Of a DNA stretch of 64,000 bases, positions 26,758-35,570 are shown in pieces. Position 1 is the first letter of the stretch. The number at the start of each line of letters is the position of its first letter. The notes under the pieces are model-generated. The model worked only from the letters and a program-made list of their open reading frames with translations. It was not told the DNA's origin and made no database searches. Origin of the DNA: AWTP1-9 sp035703165 (GTDB taxonomy: Bacteria > Bacteroidota > Bacteroidia > Chitinophagales > Chitinophagaceae). The stretch spans positions 100,755-164,754 of the forward strand of contig DASSYR010000025.1 in the NCBI GenBank assembly GCA_035703165.1, written 5' to 3'. Position numbers and translations under genes: made by a program.

Positions 26758-29304
26758 TTATCGTGGGTTTAGTGCCTTGTCAATTCTTTCAGCTACATCC
26801 TGCAGATGAAAACGAGTGAGCTTGTCCGTTGTAGTTGGGATAGCTCTTTTTATTTCTGCCAGTAAAGAGCGGAGAGAGCCCTTAGCCACAGAAATAACAT
26901 CTGTTTTTCTGCTATCTACCACAGGGCCGAAACTGATGGTTATAGAAATTCCTCCCGTTATGGGAGCAGAAGAAGGATTAATAATATTAATCAATCTTTC
27001 CACAAATGCTTTTTGAACAAAACGACGATAAGCATCCGTCGGCTTTTGGGTAGTCAATTCACTCCACACACCTTTTTTTAAATCATCAATAAATTCATCC
27101 ATTCTATACGCATTAACATTGTCTCTGTTTGACTCTACAGCCATACGACTCAGCCTGGTTACACTTAACAAGCTTCCCATCACATTGTCTTGAATAGAAT
27201 TAATACGTTCGGCCTGTGGTGTGGAAATTTTGTCTAATATATTTTTATTCAGCAGCCAATAAGGAGTTTCAAATAAATTTTTTTGTATAAAAGCCAATGC
27301 CTCCTTTTGCAAGATTTTGGGCACTACGGTATATACATTGCCCGGTTGCTCAGTGGTTTTATAATCTGTATAAATTCCGCCAATATGAGTTGAGGCGTGG
27401 TTCAAATATCGGTTAAACTGGTTTACAAGATCATTGTACACATCACTCAAAGCTTCATACGATTCCCCTCTTTCATTTAACCATGCAGGCAATTGAGGCA
27501 ATATCCATTTTAAATTTTTTATGCCATATTCATTTGCCTTCATAACGTTATCACCCAGGCATTCTATTTGAGCTCTCGGATCCACACCGTCTATATGAAG
27601 AAAACGTAAACGGGGATTGCTAAACCTTTCTTTTACCCATTCATTTAAAATTGCTTTTTCTTCTGTTTCTGTTTTATCCAAAACCGGTTTATATCCCCAT
27701 TCAATACTCCATAAATCATAATCACCTATACGAGGATATAAGCCTGCCGGGCCTATTTTATCTTCCGGTTGCGCTACATAATTAAAACGGGCATAATCCA
27801 TAATAGAAGGAGTATGTCCGTTAGCCTCTACCCAGGCCTTGTCTCTTAATTTTTCTACAGGTACAGAAGACGATGAACCCATATTATGAGGCAGTCCTAA
27901 AGTGTGCCCCACTTCATGAGAACATATAAAGCGAATTAATTGCCCCATTAATGAGTCTTCAAATTTTGCGGTTCTTGCCCGCGGATCACTTGGAGAAGCC
28001 TGGATAAGATACCAATTACGAAATAAATGCATAATGTTATGATACCAGTTTATGTGAGATTCCAGTATTTCACCACTTCTGGGGTCATGTACATGCGGGC
28101 CGGAGGCATTCGCTACAACAGAAGGTTTATAAACGATGGCAGAGTATCGGGCATCTTCCAAACTCCAGGTGCTATCCTCTTCCTTTGTGGGTGCCTCCCT
28201 GGCAAAAATGGCATTTTTGAACCCCGCTTTTTCAAACGCTTTTTGCCAATCATTTACCCCCTGAATTAAATAAGGAACCCATTTTTTAGGGGTGGTGGGA
28301 TCAATATAATAAACAATTGGCTTTATGGGTTCTACCAATTCTCCTCTTTTGAATTTAGCTGTATCCTCCGGCTTTATCTCCAATCTCCACCTTGTTATCA
28401 AGCTGATATCCTTTACACCTTGAGGATCCGCATCAAAATCAGTAAATTCTGTTGTGAGATAAGACACACGATCATCATAAAAACGCGGCCTCATAACATT
28501 TTTAGATAACAAGATTATTGAACTGTTTAGTTCAAAAGTTACATTACCAGAGGGAGGAGCTGCAAAAAAAGTCCCCGGAATTGCAGGAGCTAAACTTTTA
28601 GCATAAGTTTTTATGGTTTTTATCTCCGTGTTCATGGGAAAAGATTTCACATCCGCTACATAGGATTTATCTGATTGCAGAGAGCCGATTCGTAACGCAG
28701 ATTTGAAAAACGGTTCAAAAAAGAGAATATCATTATCCCCATTTATATAATCAGTTAAGTCAATTACCGAACCCGTACTGTCTTTAGAAAAAGCTTTAAT
28801 ATCAAAAGCCGCAGCAATGGGCTGTATGTTGGAACGCATTACCGATTTATACATTGGTTTGGTAGAATCTTTTGCATAGGTAGAATAAGAAATAGTGCGG
28901 ATGAAAATTTTATTGTTTGGCCCCTTTTCAAAGCGGATAACGTTTTCTCCAATTTCATCGCCCGCATAGCCAATAAACCCATTTTGTAAATCCGCAGGCG
29001 CTTTTGCAATACGGTTTACTATTAAAAAGTCTCTTCCTAAAAGAGAATCGCGTATCTCAAAAAACCATCTATCCTCTACTTTATGAACGGCAAATAATCC
29101 AAAGCGGGATTGAGCTTTATCAGTAATTACTTCCGAATAAGGTTTAGGTCCGCTTTTTGAAGATGAAGATCCGGTACTTGTTGTAGAAGTGGTATTACCT
29201 GTACCTGTTACAGGTATTTGTTTGTTTTGAGCTAAAATTACTTTACATGAAAAAAACAATAAAAACAGAATTGCTGTTAAAGGCCTTTTTGTTAGTTTTC
29301 TCAT
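26758..29304 (-). CDS. Exported zinc-dependent metalloprotease (DUF5117/DUF5118 type)
   Basis: The 848-aa protein starts with a signal peptide, MRKLTKRPLTAILFLLFFSC, cut near AQNK. A Ser/Thr/Gly linker and a DUF5118/DUF5117-type region follow (AKPYSEVITDKAQSRFGLFAVHKVEDRWFFEI). The zinc motif is SHEVGHTLGLPHNMG, followed by a met-turn-like PSIMDYARFNYVAQPED. I moved the start from an upstream in-frame ATG at 29391 to 29304, because only the latter gives a proper signal peptide. The substrate is unknown. A Cys at residue 20 in FFSCKV could be a lipobox, although the spacing is not ideal. It stands alone between two terminators. Confidence 0.9.
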   Translation of the reverse strand: MRKLTKRPLTAILFLLFFSCKVILAQNKQIPVTGTGNTTSTTSTGSSSSKSGPKPYSEVITDKAQSRFGLFAVHKVEDRWFFEIRDSLLGRDFLIVNRIAKAPADLQNGFIGYAGDEIGENVIRFEKGPNNKIFIRTISYSTYAKDSTKPMYKSVMRSNIQPIAAAFDIKAFSKDSTGSVIDLTDYINGDNDILFFEPFFKSALRIGSLQSDKSYVADVKSFPMNTEIKTIKTYAKSLAPAIPGTFFAAPPSGNVTFELNSSIILLSKNVMRPRFYDDRVSYLTTEFTDFDADPQGVKDISLITRWRLEIKPEDTAKFKRGELVEPIKPIVYYIDPTTPKKWVPYLIQGVNDWQKAFEKAGFKNAIFAREAPTKEEDSTWSLEDARYSAIVYKPSVVANASGPHVHDPRSGEILESHINWYHNIMHLFRNWYLIQASPSDPRARTAKFEDSLMGQLIRFICSHEVGHTLGLPHNMGSSSSVPVEKLRDKAWVEANGHTPSIMDYARFNYVAQPEDKIGPAGLYPRIGDYDLWSIEWGYKPVLDKTETEEKAILNEWVKERFSNPRLRFLHIDGVDPRAQIECLGDNVMKANEYGIKNLKWILPQLPAWLNERGESYEALSDVYNDLVNQFNRYLNHASTHIGGIYTDYKTTEQPGNVYTVVPKILQKEALAFIQKNLFETPYWLLNKNILDKISTPQAERINSIQDNVMGSLLSVTRLSRMAVESNRDNVNAYRMDEFIDDLKKGVWSELTTQKPTDAYRRFVQKAFVERLINIINPSSAPITGGISITISFGPVVDSRKTDVISVAKGSLRSLLAEIKRAIPTTTDKLTRFHLQDVAERIDKALNPR

Positions 29305-29604
29305 TACTATTATTTTATTTAATGGTGAAAAATACGTTAAATATTTGTAACAGCAGTTATGCAATAAAAAAGTGCAAACAAGGGTAGGCAAAATTGGAAT
29401 TATGGTTTAAAAAAATAAGATATTAAAAAGAAAAAAGTAAATTATCAGACTTGTTGCTTTCAATTATTTCCCTAACTTGTGCCATTTCAATTTAAAAAGT
29501 ACTGGATGGGTTGCTTGTTCAGAAAAAAAAAACTTAAACTTGCAGTCCGTTTATTATTTTGATAACAACTATTCTATTAGCAAACATTAAAAAAACAGAA
29601 AATC

Positions 29605-30456
29605 ATGGCTGAAACTAAACCAACTGCAAAAAGTGGAACGTCTGTTCAACCAAAAAAATCAGGTAATGCTATTAGTATTATAGCTCCTGTTGTGTGTATT
29701 GTTGCCGGTTATCTAATCTGGCGCTTTATTCTTGGAGATCCTTCTTATTTTGAAAAGCCAGATCCTGCAGGTGGTTTTTGGCCTACCCATTTGCATCCAA
29801 AAGATGCATGGCATCGTATGTACGAAGGAGGAATACTGGTTCCGGTGTTAATCGGTTTATTCCTTATGGTAATTACTTTTTCTATCGAAAGATTTATAAC
29901 GATATCCAAGGCAACTGGTTCGGGTTCAGTTAGTGACTTTGTACGTAGAGTGCAATATCATTTAGCCAACAGAAATGTAGATGCTGCGTTAGCTGAATGC
30001 GATAAACAAAAAGGTTCCGTTGGTAATGTAATGAAAGCCGGATTGCGTCGCTACAAAGAAATGATTGAAGATAAAGAACTTACTACAGAGCAAAAAGTAC
30101 TGGCCATTCAAAAAGAAGTAGAAGAAGCTACTGCCCTTGAATTACCTATGTTAGAAAAAAATCTGGTGTTTCTTTCTACCATTACTTCTCTGGCTACCCT
30201 GGTGGCTTTGTTAGGTACGGTAATGGGTATGATTAAATCATTTGCATCATTGGGTGCTGAAGGTGGTTCCGGTGCTGCAGCCCAATTGGCGATTGGTATT
30301 TCAGAGGCCCTGTATAATACAGCAACCGGTATCGCTACTTCCGCATTTGCCCTGGTAATGTATAACATCTTTACTACCAAAATTGATGCTATCACTTATG
30401 GTATTGATGAATCAGGTTTTACATTAACTCAAAGTTTTGCATCATTATATAAGTAA
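29605..30456 (+). CDS. exbB: MotA/TolQ/ExbB proton channel protein
   Basis: ExbB forms the pentameric proton channel that drives TonB. The 283-aa protein has an N-terminal extension and first helix (residues about 21-45), a second helix at about 76-95, and the conserved pair at the C-terminus. LEKNLVFLSTITSLATLVALLGTVMGMI and EALYNTATGIATSAFALVMYNIF are the TolQ/ExbB signatures. It is first in a five-gene cluster, with 66 bp to the first exbD. A T-rich region with TTTGATAAC upstream may hold the promoter, but the boxes are imperfect. Confidence 0.96.
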   Translation: MAETKPTAKSGTSVQPKKSGNAISIIAPVVCIVAGYLIWRFILGDPSYFEKPDPAGGFWPTHLHPKDAWHRMYEGGILVPVLIGLFLMVITFSIERFITISKATGSGSVSDFVRRVQYHLANRNVDAALAECDKQKGSVGNVMKAGLRRYKEMIEDKELTTEQKVLAIQKEVEEATALELPMLEKNLVFLSTITSLATLVALLGTVMGMIKSFASLGAEGGSGAAAQLAIGISEALYNTATGIATSAFALVMYNIFTTKIDAITYGIDESGFTLTQSFASLYK

Positions 30457-30522
30457 TCATTATTCCGCTTATGGAAATAAGCAGAATTTGTGTCTTATTG
30501 TAAATTTTTTAAATATTAAATA

Positions 30523-31188
30523 ATGCCAAAAGTTAAGATTCCCCGGAAAAGTACATGGGTAGATATGACCGCATTTTGCGACGTGGCATTTTTGCTTTTG
30601 TCATTCTTCATGTTGGCTACCCAGTTTAAGCCCGATGAAGCAGCAAAAGTGGAAACTCCAAAATCAGTGTCTTCCGATACGATTCCTACAAAAGATGCAT
30701 TCTTGGTAACCTTTGACAAAGGCGGAAGGGTTTTTGTAACTTATGATGATGTTGAAAAAAAGAAAGCGTTGTTCGATAAACTTAATGCAGATAGAGGTAT
30801 TGGTTTGACTGATAATGAAATAAGAACTTTAAATAAGGCAATGGAGTCTGGTATAGGAGTTCCCTTTACGATGCTAAAGAGCCTTGGAAGCAAATCAAAA
30901 GAAGAATTACAAAGAGTTCAGCAACCAGGTATCCCTGTCCAGGATTCTGTTAATAACGAGTTAAAAGACTGGATAGCTACCCTACTTGCCATTAATAGTG
31001 GAGTAAAACCCAAAAACGTGATGCTTAAAGGAGATAATGATGCTAATTATCCTACTTTCATAAATGTACTGGATGCATTTACCAAAAACGGTATTTATAA
31101 TTTTAAGCTTATTACAATGCCGGAAAATGCACCATCAGGTACCTATTTGTATGATGCAAGAAGTAGTGGTAAAAAAGACAAAAAATAA
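30523..31188 (+). CDS. exbD: ExbD/TolR-family protein, divergent type
   Basis: ExbD has one transmembrane helix with an essential aspartate and a periplasmic domain. In this 221-aa copy the helix region is WVDMTAFCDVAFLLLSFFMLATQF, so the aspartate is kept but the usual TPMVD is replaced by TAFCD. The periplasmic domain is long, with a 100-residue insert before the final ATYPTFINVLDAFTKNGIYNFKLIT segment. It lies 66 bp after exbB and 25 bp before a more standard exbD. The two probably form a heteromeric unit in the same motor; that is inference from the arrangement. Confidence 0.93.
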   Translation: MPKVKIPRKSTWVDMTAFCDVAFLLLSFFMLATQFKPDEAAKVETPKSVSSDTIPTKDAFLVTFDKGGRVFVTYDDVEKKKALFDKLNADRGIGLTDNEIRTLNKAMESGIGVPFTMLKSLGSKSKEELQRVQQPGIPVQDSVNNELKDWIATLLAINSGVKPKNVMLKGDNDANYPTFINVLDAFTKNGIYNFKLITMPENAPSGTYLYDARSSGKKDKK

Positions 31189-31213
31189 TTAAATTTATTA
31201 AAAACTATTTGTT

Positions 31214-31783
31214 ATGGCTGATATAGATACCGGGGGTGGTGGAGGTGGTCATAAAAAAGGACCAGGTGTTAAAAAAAGTAAAAAGCTTTCTACCAGGGTT
31301 GACCTTACGCCAATGGTTGACTTGGGTTTTTTGCTGATTACGTTTTTTATATTCACTACCACAATGAGTTCGCCCACAGCAATGAAGCTCAATATGCCGG
31401 ATGATACAGTTAAATCAGAAGACCAAAACAAGGCCAAAGAGTCCGGAGCTTTGACGATCATGCTTTCCAAAAACGACCATATTTATTATTATGAAGGGAA
31501 ACTTGCGGATGACGGCTCAAATTTCAAATCCGCCATTTTCGGTAAATCAAGCGGAGATGCAAAAGGGATTAGAGATATAATTATCGAAAAGAAACAGAAA
31601 TTAGGAGCTAGCGCAGACAACGACTTGGTAGTTGTTATTAAGCCCAATGAGGAATCAAACTTTAAAAATACGGTGGATATAATTGATGAGATGACAATCA
31701 ACGGCGTAAAAAAATATGCGCTGGTGAAAATTTCAGAGGTAGAAAACATGTTAATTAAGACCACGGAGGGAACAGCAAAATAA
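31214..31783 (+). CDS. exbD: ExbD/TolR-family biopolymer transport protein
   Basis: The 189-aa protein has a glycine/lysine-rich cytoplasmic start (DTGGGGGGHKKGPGVKKSKK) and then the canonical helix RVDLTPMVDLGFLLITFFIF with the proton-carrying aspartate. A periplasmic domain ending in TVDIIDEMTINGVKKYALVKISEVE follows. Its closest relative in the window is the third exbD at 32775, which shares nearly the whole helix region. tonB follows after 53 bp. Confidence 0.95.
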   Translation: MADIDTGGGGGGHKKGPGVKKSKKLSTRVDLTPMVDLGFLLITFFIFTTTMSSPTAMKLNMPDDTVKSEDQNKAKESGALTIMLSKNDHIYYYEGKLADDGSNFKSAIFGKSSGDAKGIRDIIIEKKQKLGASADNDLVVVIKPNEESNFKNTVDIIDEMTINGVKKYALVKISEVENMLIKTTEGTAK

Positions 31784-31836
31784 GGTTTCTGTATGGAATT
31801 TTATTTGAAATGCATCTTTTTTAAAAAACTAATCAG

Positions 31837-32679
31837 ATGGAAGTTAACAAAATATTAAGCACAGATTTGCTCGACATTCTTTTTGAAGGAAGGAATAAAG
31901 AGTATGGTGCGTACGAATTACGCAGGCAATATAACAAGCGCCTGGCAGTTGCGTTAATCATAACTGCCGTCGCAGCTTTGGTTATTATTTTTGGTTCTGT
32001 GCTGGCAAAAAGCATCGGGTCAAACAAAAAGAAAGCCGCTGTAATTGTTGAAGATGTAAGTCTTCAAAAAATAGATCAACAGGAAGAGCAAAAAGTAGAG
32101 CCACCGCCGCCACCGCCACCTAAGCAGGAGCCTCCTAAAATTGAAATCACTAAATTTACCCCTCCTAAAATTGTAGAAGACCAGGAAGTTAAAAAAGAAG
32201 ATGAAGTAAAGGAGCAGGAAGATTTAACTGATAAAACCATAGGAGCCATTGACCAGGAAGGTATTAAATCTGATGTTGTAAACCCGCCTAAAGTAGAAGA
32301 AGCCACCCAGGTTGTACAAGCACCTGTGGAAGATGACAATACTATTTTTACCAAAGTAGAAATTGAAGCAAATTTTCCCGGCGGAGTGGGAGCATGGAAA
32401 AAATACCTGGAAAGAAACCTGAATGCAGATGTTCCCGGTGAAAAAGGTGCACCAGACGGACAGTACCAGGTAATTGTTGAATTTGTGGTGGACAGAGAAG
32501 GAAACATCAGCGATGTAAAAGCCATAACCAACCACGGTTATGGTATGGAAGACGAGGCGATGCGAGTTATCCGTCAAACCGATAAAAAAGGCATTAAGTG
32601 GACTCCCGCAGAACAAAACGGCCGCAAGGTAAAAGCATATCGTAAGCAACCGATTACTTTTATTGTTCAGAGCGAATAA
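31837..32679 (+). CDS. tonB: Energy transducer TonB
   Basis: This is the second TonB of the window (280 aa). It begins with the cytoplasmic motif LDILFEGRNKEYGAYELRRQY, then a helix at about residues 35-56. A proline run (PPPPPPPKQEPPK) and an acidic/basic linker span the periplasm. The C-terminal TonB domain holds NFPGGVGAWKKYLERNLN, YQVIVEFVVDREGNISDVKA and IKWTPAEQNGRKVKAYRKQPI. It is encoded with exbB and exbD, so it is the natural partner of that motor. A terminator follows immediately. Confidence 0.96.
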   Translation: MEVNKILSTDLLDILFEGRNKEYGAYELRRQYNKRLAVALIITAVAALVIIFGSVLAKSIGSNKKKAAVIVEDVSLQKIDQQEEQKVEPPPPPPPKQEPPKIEITKFTPPKIVEDQEVKKEDEVKEQEDLTDKTIGAIDQEGIKSDVVNPPKVEEATQVVQAPVEDDNTIFTKVEIEANFPGGVGAWKKYLERNLNADVPGEKGAPDGQYQVIVEFVVDREGNISDVKAITNHGYGMEDEAMRVIRQTDKKGIKWTPAEQNGRKVKAYRKQPITFIVQSE

Positions 32680-32701
32680 TATTGCTTTATAAACATTGTT
32701 T

Positions 32702-32728
32702 AAACCCTCCCCAAAAACGGAGGGTTTT
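32702..32728 (+). terminator. Rho-independent terminator after tonB
   Basis: Arms AAACCCTCC and GGAGGGTTT with loop CCAAAAAC are followed by a T run. The third exbD lies behind it and may be transcribed by readthrough or from its own promoter. Confidence 0.85.
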
Positions 32729-32774
32729 TTTATGGAAAGCAGTGTCAAATAAATCTTATTATAAACCATTTGTT

Positions 32775-33296
32775 ATGGCTCAATTAGAAACCTCCTGCAA
32801 GAGTAGTAGTTATGGAAATAAAGCAGTGCGGGTTGACCTGACTCCAATGGTAGATTTGGGATTCCTGCTTATTACTTTTTTTGTTTTTACTACAACAATG
32901 AGCAAACCCGCCGCACTAAAATTAAATATGCCCGTAAACGATAATATTACCGATTCACTTAAGGTATCAAAAAAGATGGTATTAACCGTAATGCCCGATG
33001 TGGATAATAAAGTAATTGTATATGAAGGAGACGGACAACCGAATTCTCTTATAGAAAAGGCCGATTTGAATATGCCAGCCTCTTTACGCAATCTTATTAT
33101 TCAAAAACAAAAGAAAATTATTTCCGAAAAAAGAAAATTACATGACCTGGTAATCATCATAAAACCCGGTAAAAAATCCACCTATAAAAACTTAATTGAC
33201 GTATTGGATGAGATGATGATTAACGGAGTAAAAAAATATGCAGTAGTAAAGCGTTCAGAGACCGACGAAGAATTAATAACCAAGGCCTTGTTATAA
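32775..33296 (+). CDS. exbD: ExbD/TolR-family protein, third copy
   Basis: The 173-aa protein has the canonical helix RVDLTPMVDLGFLLITFFVF and the C-terminal LIDVLDEMMINGVKKYAVVKRSE. It is clearly a paralogue of the exbD at 31214. I chose the ATG at 32775 (MAQLETSCKSSSYGNKA). The frame is open to 32682, but that would translate through the terminator hairpin, and the added residues are unlike ExbD. Being beyond the terminator, it may be expressed separately from the exbB unit. Confidence 0.92.
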   Translation: MAQLETSCKSSSYGNKAVRVDLTPMVDLGFLLITFFVFTTTMSKPAALKLNMPVNDNITDSLKVSKKMVLTVMPDVDNKVIVYEGDGQPNSLIEKADLNMPASLRNLIIQKQKKIISEKRKLHDLVIIIKPGKKSTYKNLIDVLDEMMINGVKKYAVVKRSETDEELITKALL

Positions 33297-33332
33297 TACC
33301 GTTTGCTTTCCCGGCATATAATTCAAATCAAT

Positions 33333-33340
33333 TATTTTTG
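33333..33340 (+). promoter_or_regulatory. Possible -7 box of mnmE
   Basis: TATTTTTG matches TAnnTTTG, 15 bp before the mnmE ATG. No TTG was found at the expected -33 distance, so the assignment is weak. Confidence 0.35.
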
Positions 33341-33355
33341 ACAAAATAATTTACC

Positions 33356-34735
33356 ATGCTGGGGAAGCTTACACGGTGGGATGATACAATTGTGGCGCTG
33401 GCAACTGCACCCGGTGTAGGCGCTATTGGCGTTATCCGCCTGAGTGGTAGTAAGGCAATTGACATAATAAATCAACTGTTCCCCTCAAAAAACTTAAAAG
33501 CTGAACCTTCCCATACCCTTCATGTTGGCTATTTAAAAGAAAAGAATAAGATATTAGACGAGGTGGTGATTTCTCTTTTTAAGCAACCCACATCCTACAC
33601 TGGTGAAAATGTGGTTGAAATTTCCTGCCACGGTTCTCCCTATATACAGGAACAAATCATCAATGCCTGCATTGATGCAGGTGCCAGGTTAGCCAAACCC
33701 GGAGAATTTACACAAAGAGCTTTTTTAAATGGGAAAATGGATTTAACCCGGGCAGAAGCCGTTGCCGATTTAATTGCATCCAATACAGAGGCTACACACA
33801 AAACAGCTTTGCACAATATTCGCGGAGGGTTTTCGCAAGTATTGAATAATTTAAGAGAAAGGCTTATTCAGTTTTCCGCATTAATCGAATTGGAATTGGA
33901 TTTTGCCACGGAAGATGTAGAGTTTGCCGACCGGACAAAACTTTACGAACTGATTGACGAAATACAAATTGTAGTGAGAGATTTATTAAAATCTTTTAAG
34001 CTGGGAAATGTGATAAAGAATGGAGTAAACGTGGCAATTGTGGGTAAACCCAATGCCGGCAAATCCACCTTACTCAATACCCTGCTGAATGAGAACAGAG
34101 CCATCGTCAGCGATATAGCCGGAACAACAAGAGATACCATTGAAGAGGTAATTAACATAGATGGAATTCTATTCAGACTAATTGATACAGCAGGTATCCG
34201 GGCGGGTAAAGATGCAATTGAAAAAATAGGAGTGGAACGGAGTATAGAAAAAATTAAGCTGGCCGATATAGCGCTTTACCTGTTTGATGTAAATGAAGAA
34301 ACACCCGGTGAATTAGAAGCAGCCATCTCGTTAGTAAGAGAATCGAAAAATAATTATTTATTGGCAGGGAATAAAGTTGACAAAATAAACGAAGAGTTAG
34401 CAGCTCAAAAATTTGCAGGAGATGAAGTGTTATTTATTTCAGCTAAAGAGCATTATCATATTGATTTATTAAAACAACGATTGGTTGATAAAGTTTTACA
34501 GGGCCGGGTAAATACAGAAAGTACGATTATAACCAATGTGCGGCATTACGAAGCATTACAAGAGGTGGACAAATCATTGGCAGAGATACGGGCCGGCCTG
34601 GATAAAAGATTGACAGGTGATTTACTGGCGCTTGACATCCGCCGTTGTTTGCATTACCTTGGTGATATTACCGGCGAAATTACCAATGAAGACCGGTTGG
34701 ATTATATATTCTCTAAGTTTTGTATCGGGAAATAG
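33356..34735 (+). CDS. mnmE: tRNA uridine-5-carboxymethylaminomethyl modification GTPase
   Basis: MnmE works with MnmG to modify the wobble uridine of several tRNAs. The 459-aa protein has the N-terminal folate-binding domain starting TIVALATAPGVGAIGVIRLSG, a helical domain, and the inserted G domain. The G motifs are GKPNAGKSTLLN, IAGTTRDTIEE, DTAGIR and NKVDK. The protein ends in FCIGK, the conserved C-terminal motif with the catalytic cysteine. It is the last housekeeping gene before the accessory region, and no terminator is visible behind it. Confidence 0.98.
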   Translation: MLGKLTRWDDTIVALATAPGVGAIGVIRLSGSKAIDIINQLFPSKNLKAEPSHTLHVGYLKEKNKILDEVVISLFKQPTSYTGENVVEISCHGSPYIQEQIINACIDAGARLAKPGEFTQRAFLNGKMDLTRAEAVADLIASNTEATHKTALHNIRGGFSQVLNNLRERLIQFSALIELELDFATEDVEFADRTKLYELIDEIQIVVRDLLKSFKLGNVIKNGVNVAIVGKPNAGKSTLLNTLLNENRAIVSDIAGTTRDTIEEVINIDGILFRLIDTAGIRAGKDAIEKIGVERSIEKIKLADIALYLFDVNEETPGELEAAISLVRESKNNYLLAGNKVDKINEELAAQKFAGDEVLFISAKEHYHIDLLKQRLVDKVLQGRVNTESTIITNVRHYEALQEVDKSLAEIRAGLDKRLTGDLLALDIRRCLHYLGDITGEITNEDRLDYIFSKFCIGK

Positions 34736-34796
34736 TTTTTTAAAACCTTTTCAGCAATATAATTTTATTGATAGGCTGTAATTTATTGTGTAAAGC

Positions 34797-34932
34797 TTAT
34801 TTCTTATTCATATAGTCCTGCCAGGTAACTAAAACAAATTTGTTTTTATCATTTTCTTTACGTTTCAGAAATCCAAACTCGTAGCAAAAAAGATAAACAT
34901 CACCTTTTTGTGTTACCCGGTATGAGCCTAAT
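34797..34932 (-). pseudogene. Truncated ORF at the edge of the accessory region
   Basis: A minus-strand frame ends in YLFCYEFGFLKRKENDKNKF followed by VLVTWQDYMNKK and a stop. Its upstream (5') part is cut off by the integrase-end repeat copy A at 34933, where the frame just continues through foreign sequence. It reads like the C-terminus of a real soluble protein that I do not recognise. It marks the left junction of the accessory region. Confidence 0.5.
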
Positions 34933-35062
34933 TCCGGTAAAACAACCGAGATATACACATGTAGCCGTAAATGTTTTTAATTTAATTAAAAATCTTTTAG
35001 ATTAGCGAAAAAAATAACAGGCACTATAACAGATATTAGAGCAATGTGTTAATGCAACTGTT
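34933..35062 (+). repeat. intI-end/attI-like repeat, copy A
   Basis: The first 73 bp encode the degraded end of a tyrosine recombinase: SGKTTEIYT, then with a small indel HVAVNVFNLIKNLLD and a TAG at 35003. About 55 bp of non-coding sequence follow, containing GATATTAGAGCAATGTGTTA, and end in CAACTGTT with G at 35060. From 35062 on the sequence is unlike the other copies. The SGKTTEIYTHV order is what ends integron-type and XerC-type integrases. Copies B, C and D share at least 90 bp with it in direct orientation. Confidence 0.8.
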
Positions 35063-35088
35063 GGCTGCAAGCGTCAAATCACCTATAG

Positions 35089-35152
35089 AATTTCGAATCC
35101 CTTGGCGAACAGATAAGTGAAATATCTACTTGACTAAAAAGTATTCGAAATT
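35089..35152. promoter_or_regulatory. Inverted repeat upstream of the peptide gene
   Basis: Perfect 10-bp arms AATTTCGAAT and ATTCGAAATT lie 44 bp apart, within the 256-bp leader of the 66-aa peptide gene. The spacing is too long for a simple terminator. It could be an operator pair. The rest of the leader (35153-35318) is AT-rich with no visible feature. Confidence 0.4.
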
Positions 35153-35318
35153 AAAAAGTACATTTTATGATTGTTTAAAAAGGATTCATAAATAGAAATC
35201 AATCAAAGCATAAAATATTGAGTTTAATGGCGAATTTAAACTGTAATTAGTTTTATCAATAATTAAATTGGAGTAAGCTGAAAATCCATTAAAGAGTAGG
35301 CACTAAATAATAAAGCAT

Positions 35319-35519
35319 ATGAAAAAGAACAAATCAAGCCTTGCTTCTCTTAAGAAGCGTATACAAACTGGCAAACTGATTGAAGGCGATGCAGAAGTTA
35401 TTAATGAATTGATTGATGCAAAAATAGAATTCGACAAATTGGTAAAAGCAGCGAAAGAAAAAATCGGGGGTAAATCTGTCATTGCTAAACTTCCTTTTGG
35501 ATTTGACATTGTTAAATGA
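35319..35519 (+). CDS. 66-aa peptide, possible RiPP-type precursor
   Basis: The small lysine-rich protein has a predicted helical stretch at residues 20-48 (IEGDAEVINELIDAKIEFDK) and a Gly-Gly at 50-51, leaving a 15-residue tail KSVIAKLPFGFDIVK. It contains no Cys, His, Trp or Tyr. It precedes two putative metal-dependent oxidase genes in the same direction, with only a hairpin between. A leader plus short core next to tailoring oxygenases is how ribosomal peptide natural products are organised, so a precursor role is plausible, but I know of no family match. The ATG at 35319 is the only good start. Confidence 0.55.
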   Translation: MKKNKSSLASLKKRIQTGKLIEGDAEVINELIDAKIEFDKLVKAAKEKIGGKSVIAKLPFGFDIVK

Positions 35520-35525
35520 ACACAA

Positions 35526-35570
35526 AACCATACATGTTGAATATACCATCATTATTTAACATGTATGGTT
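35526..35570 (+). promoter_or_regulatory. Hairpin between peptide gene and oxidase gene
   Basis: Perfect 13-bp arms AACCATACATGTT and AACATGTATGGTT surround a 19-base loop, right after the peptide stop codon. No U run follows, and the right arm contains the ATG (35565) of the next gene. It may limit readthrough and so give more peptide than enzyme, or occlude the enzyme start. Confidence 0.55.

Noticed and set aside
35080..35110. TTCGAATCC resembling a tRNA T-loop near repeat copy A
   Set aside because: The flanking bases do not form a T-stem (TAGAA against CCCTT), and no anticodon or D arm lies upstream. The motif is part of a 10-bp inverted repeat instead.
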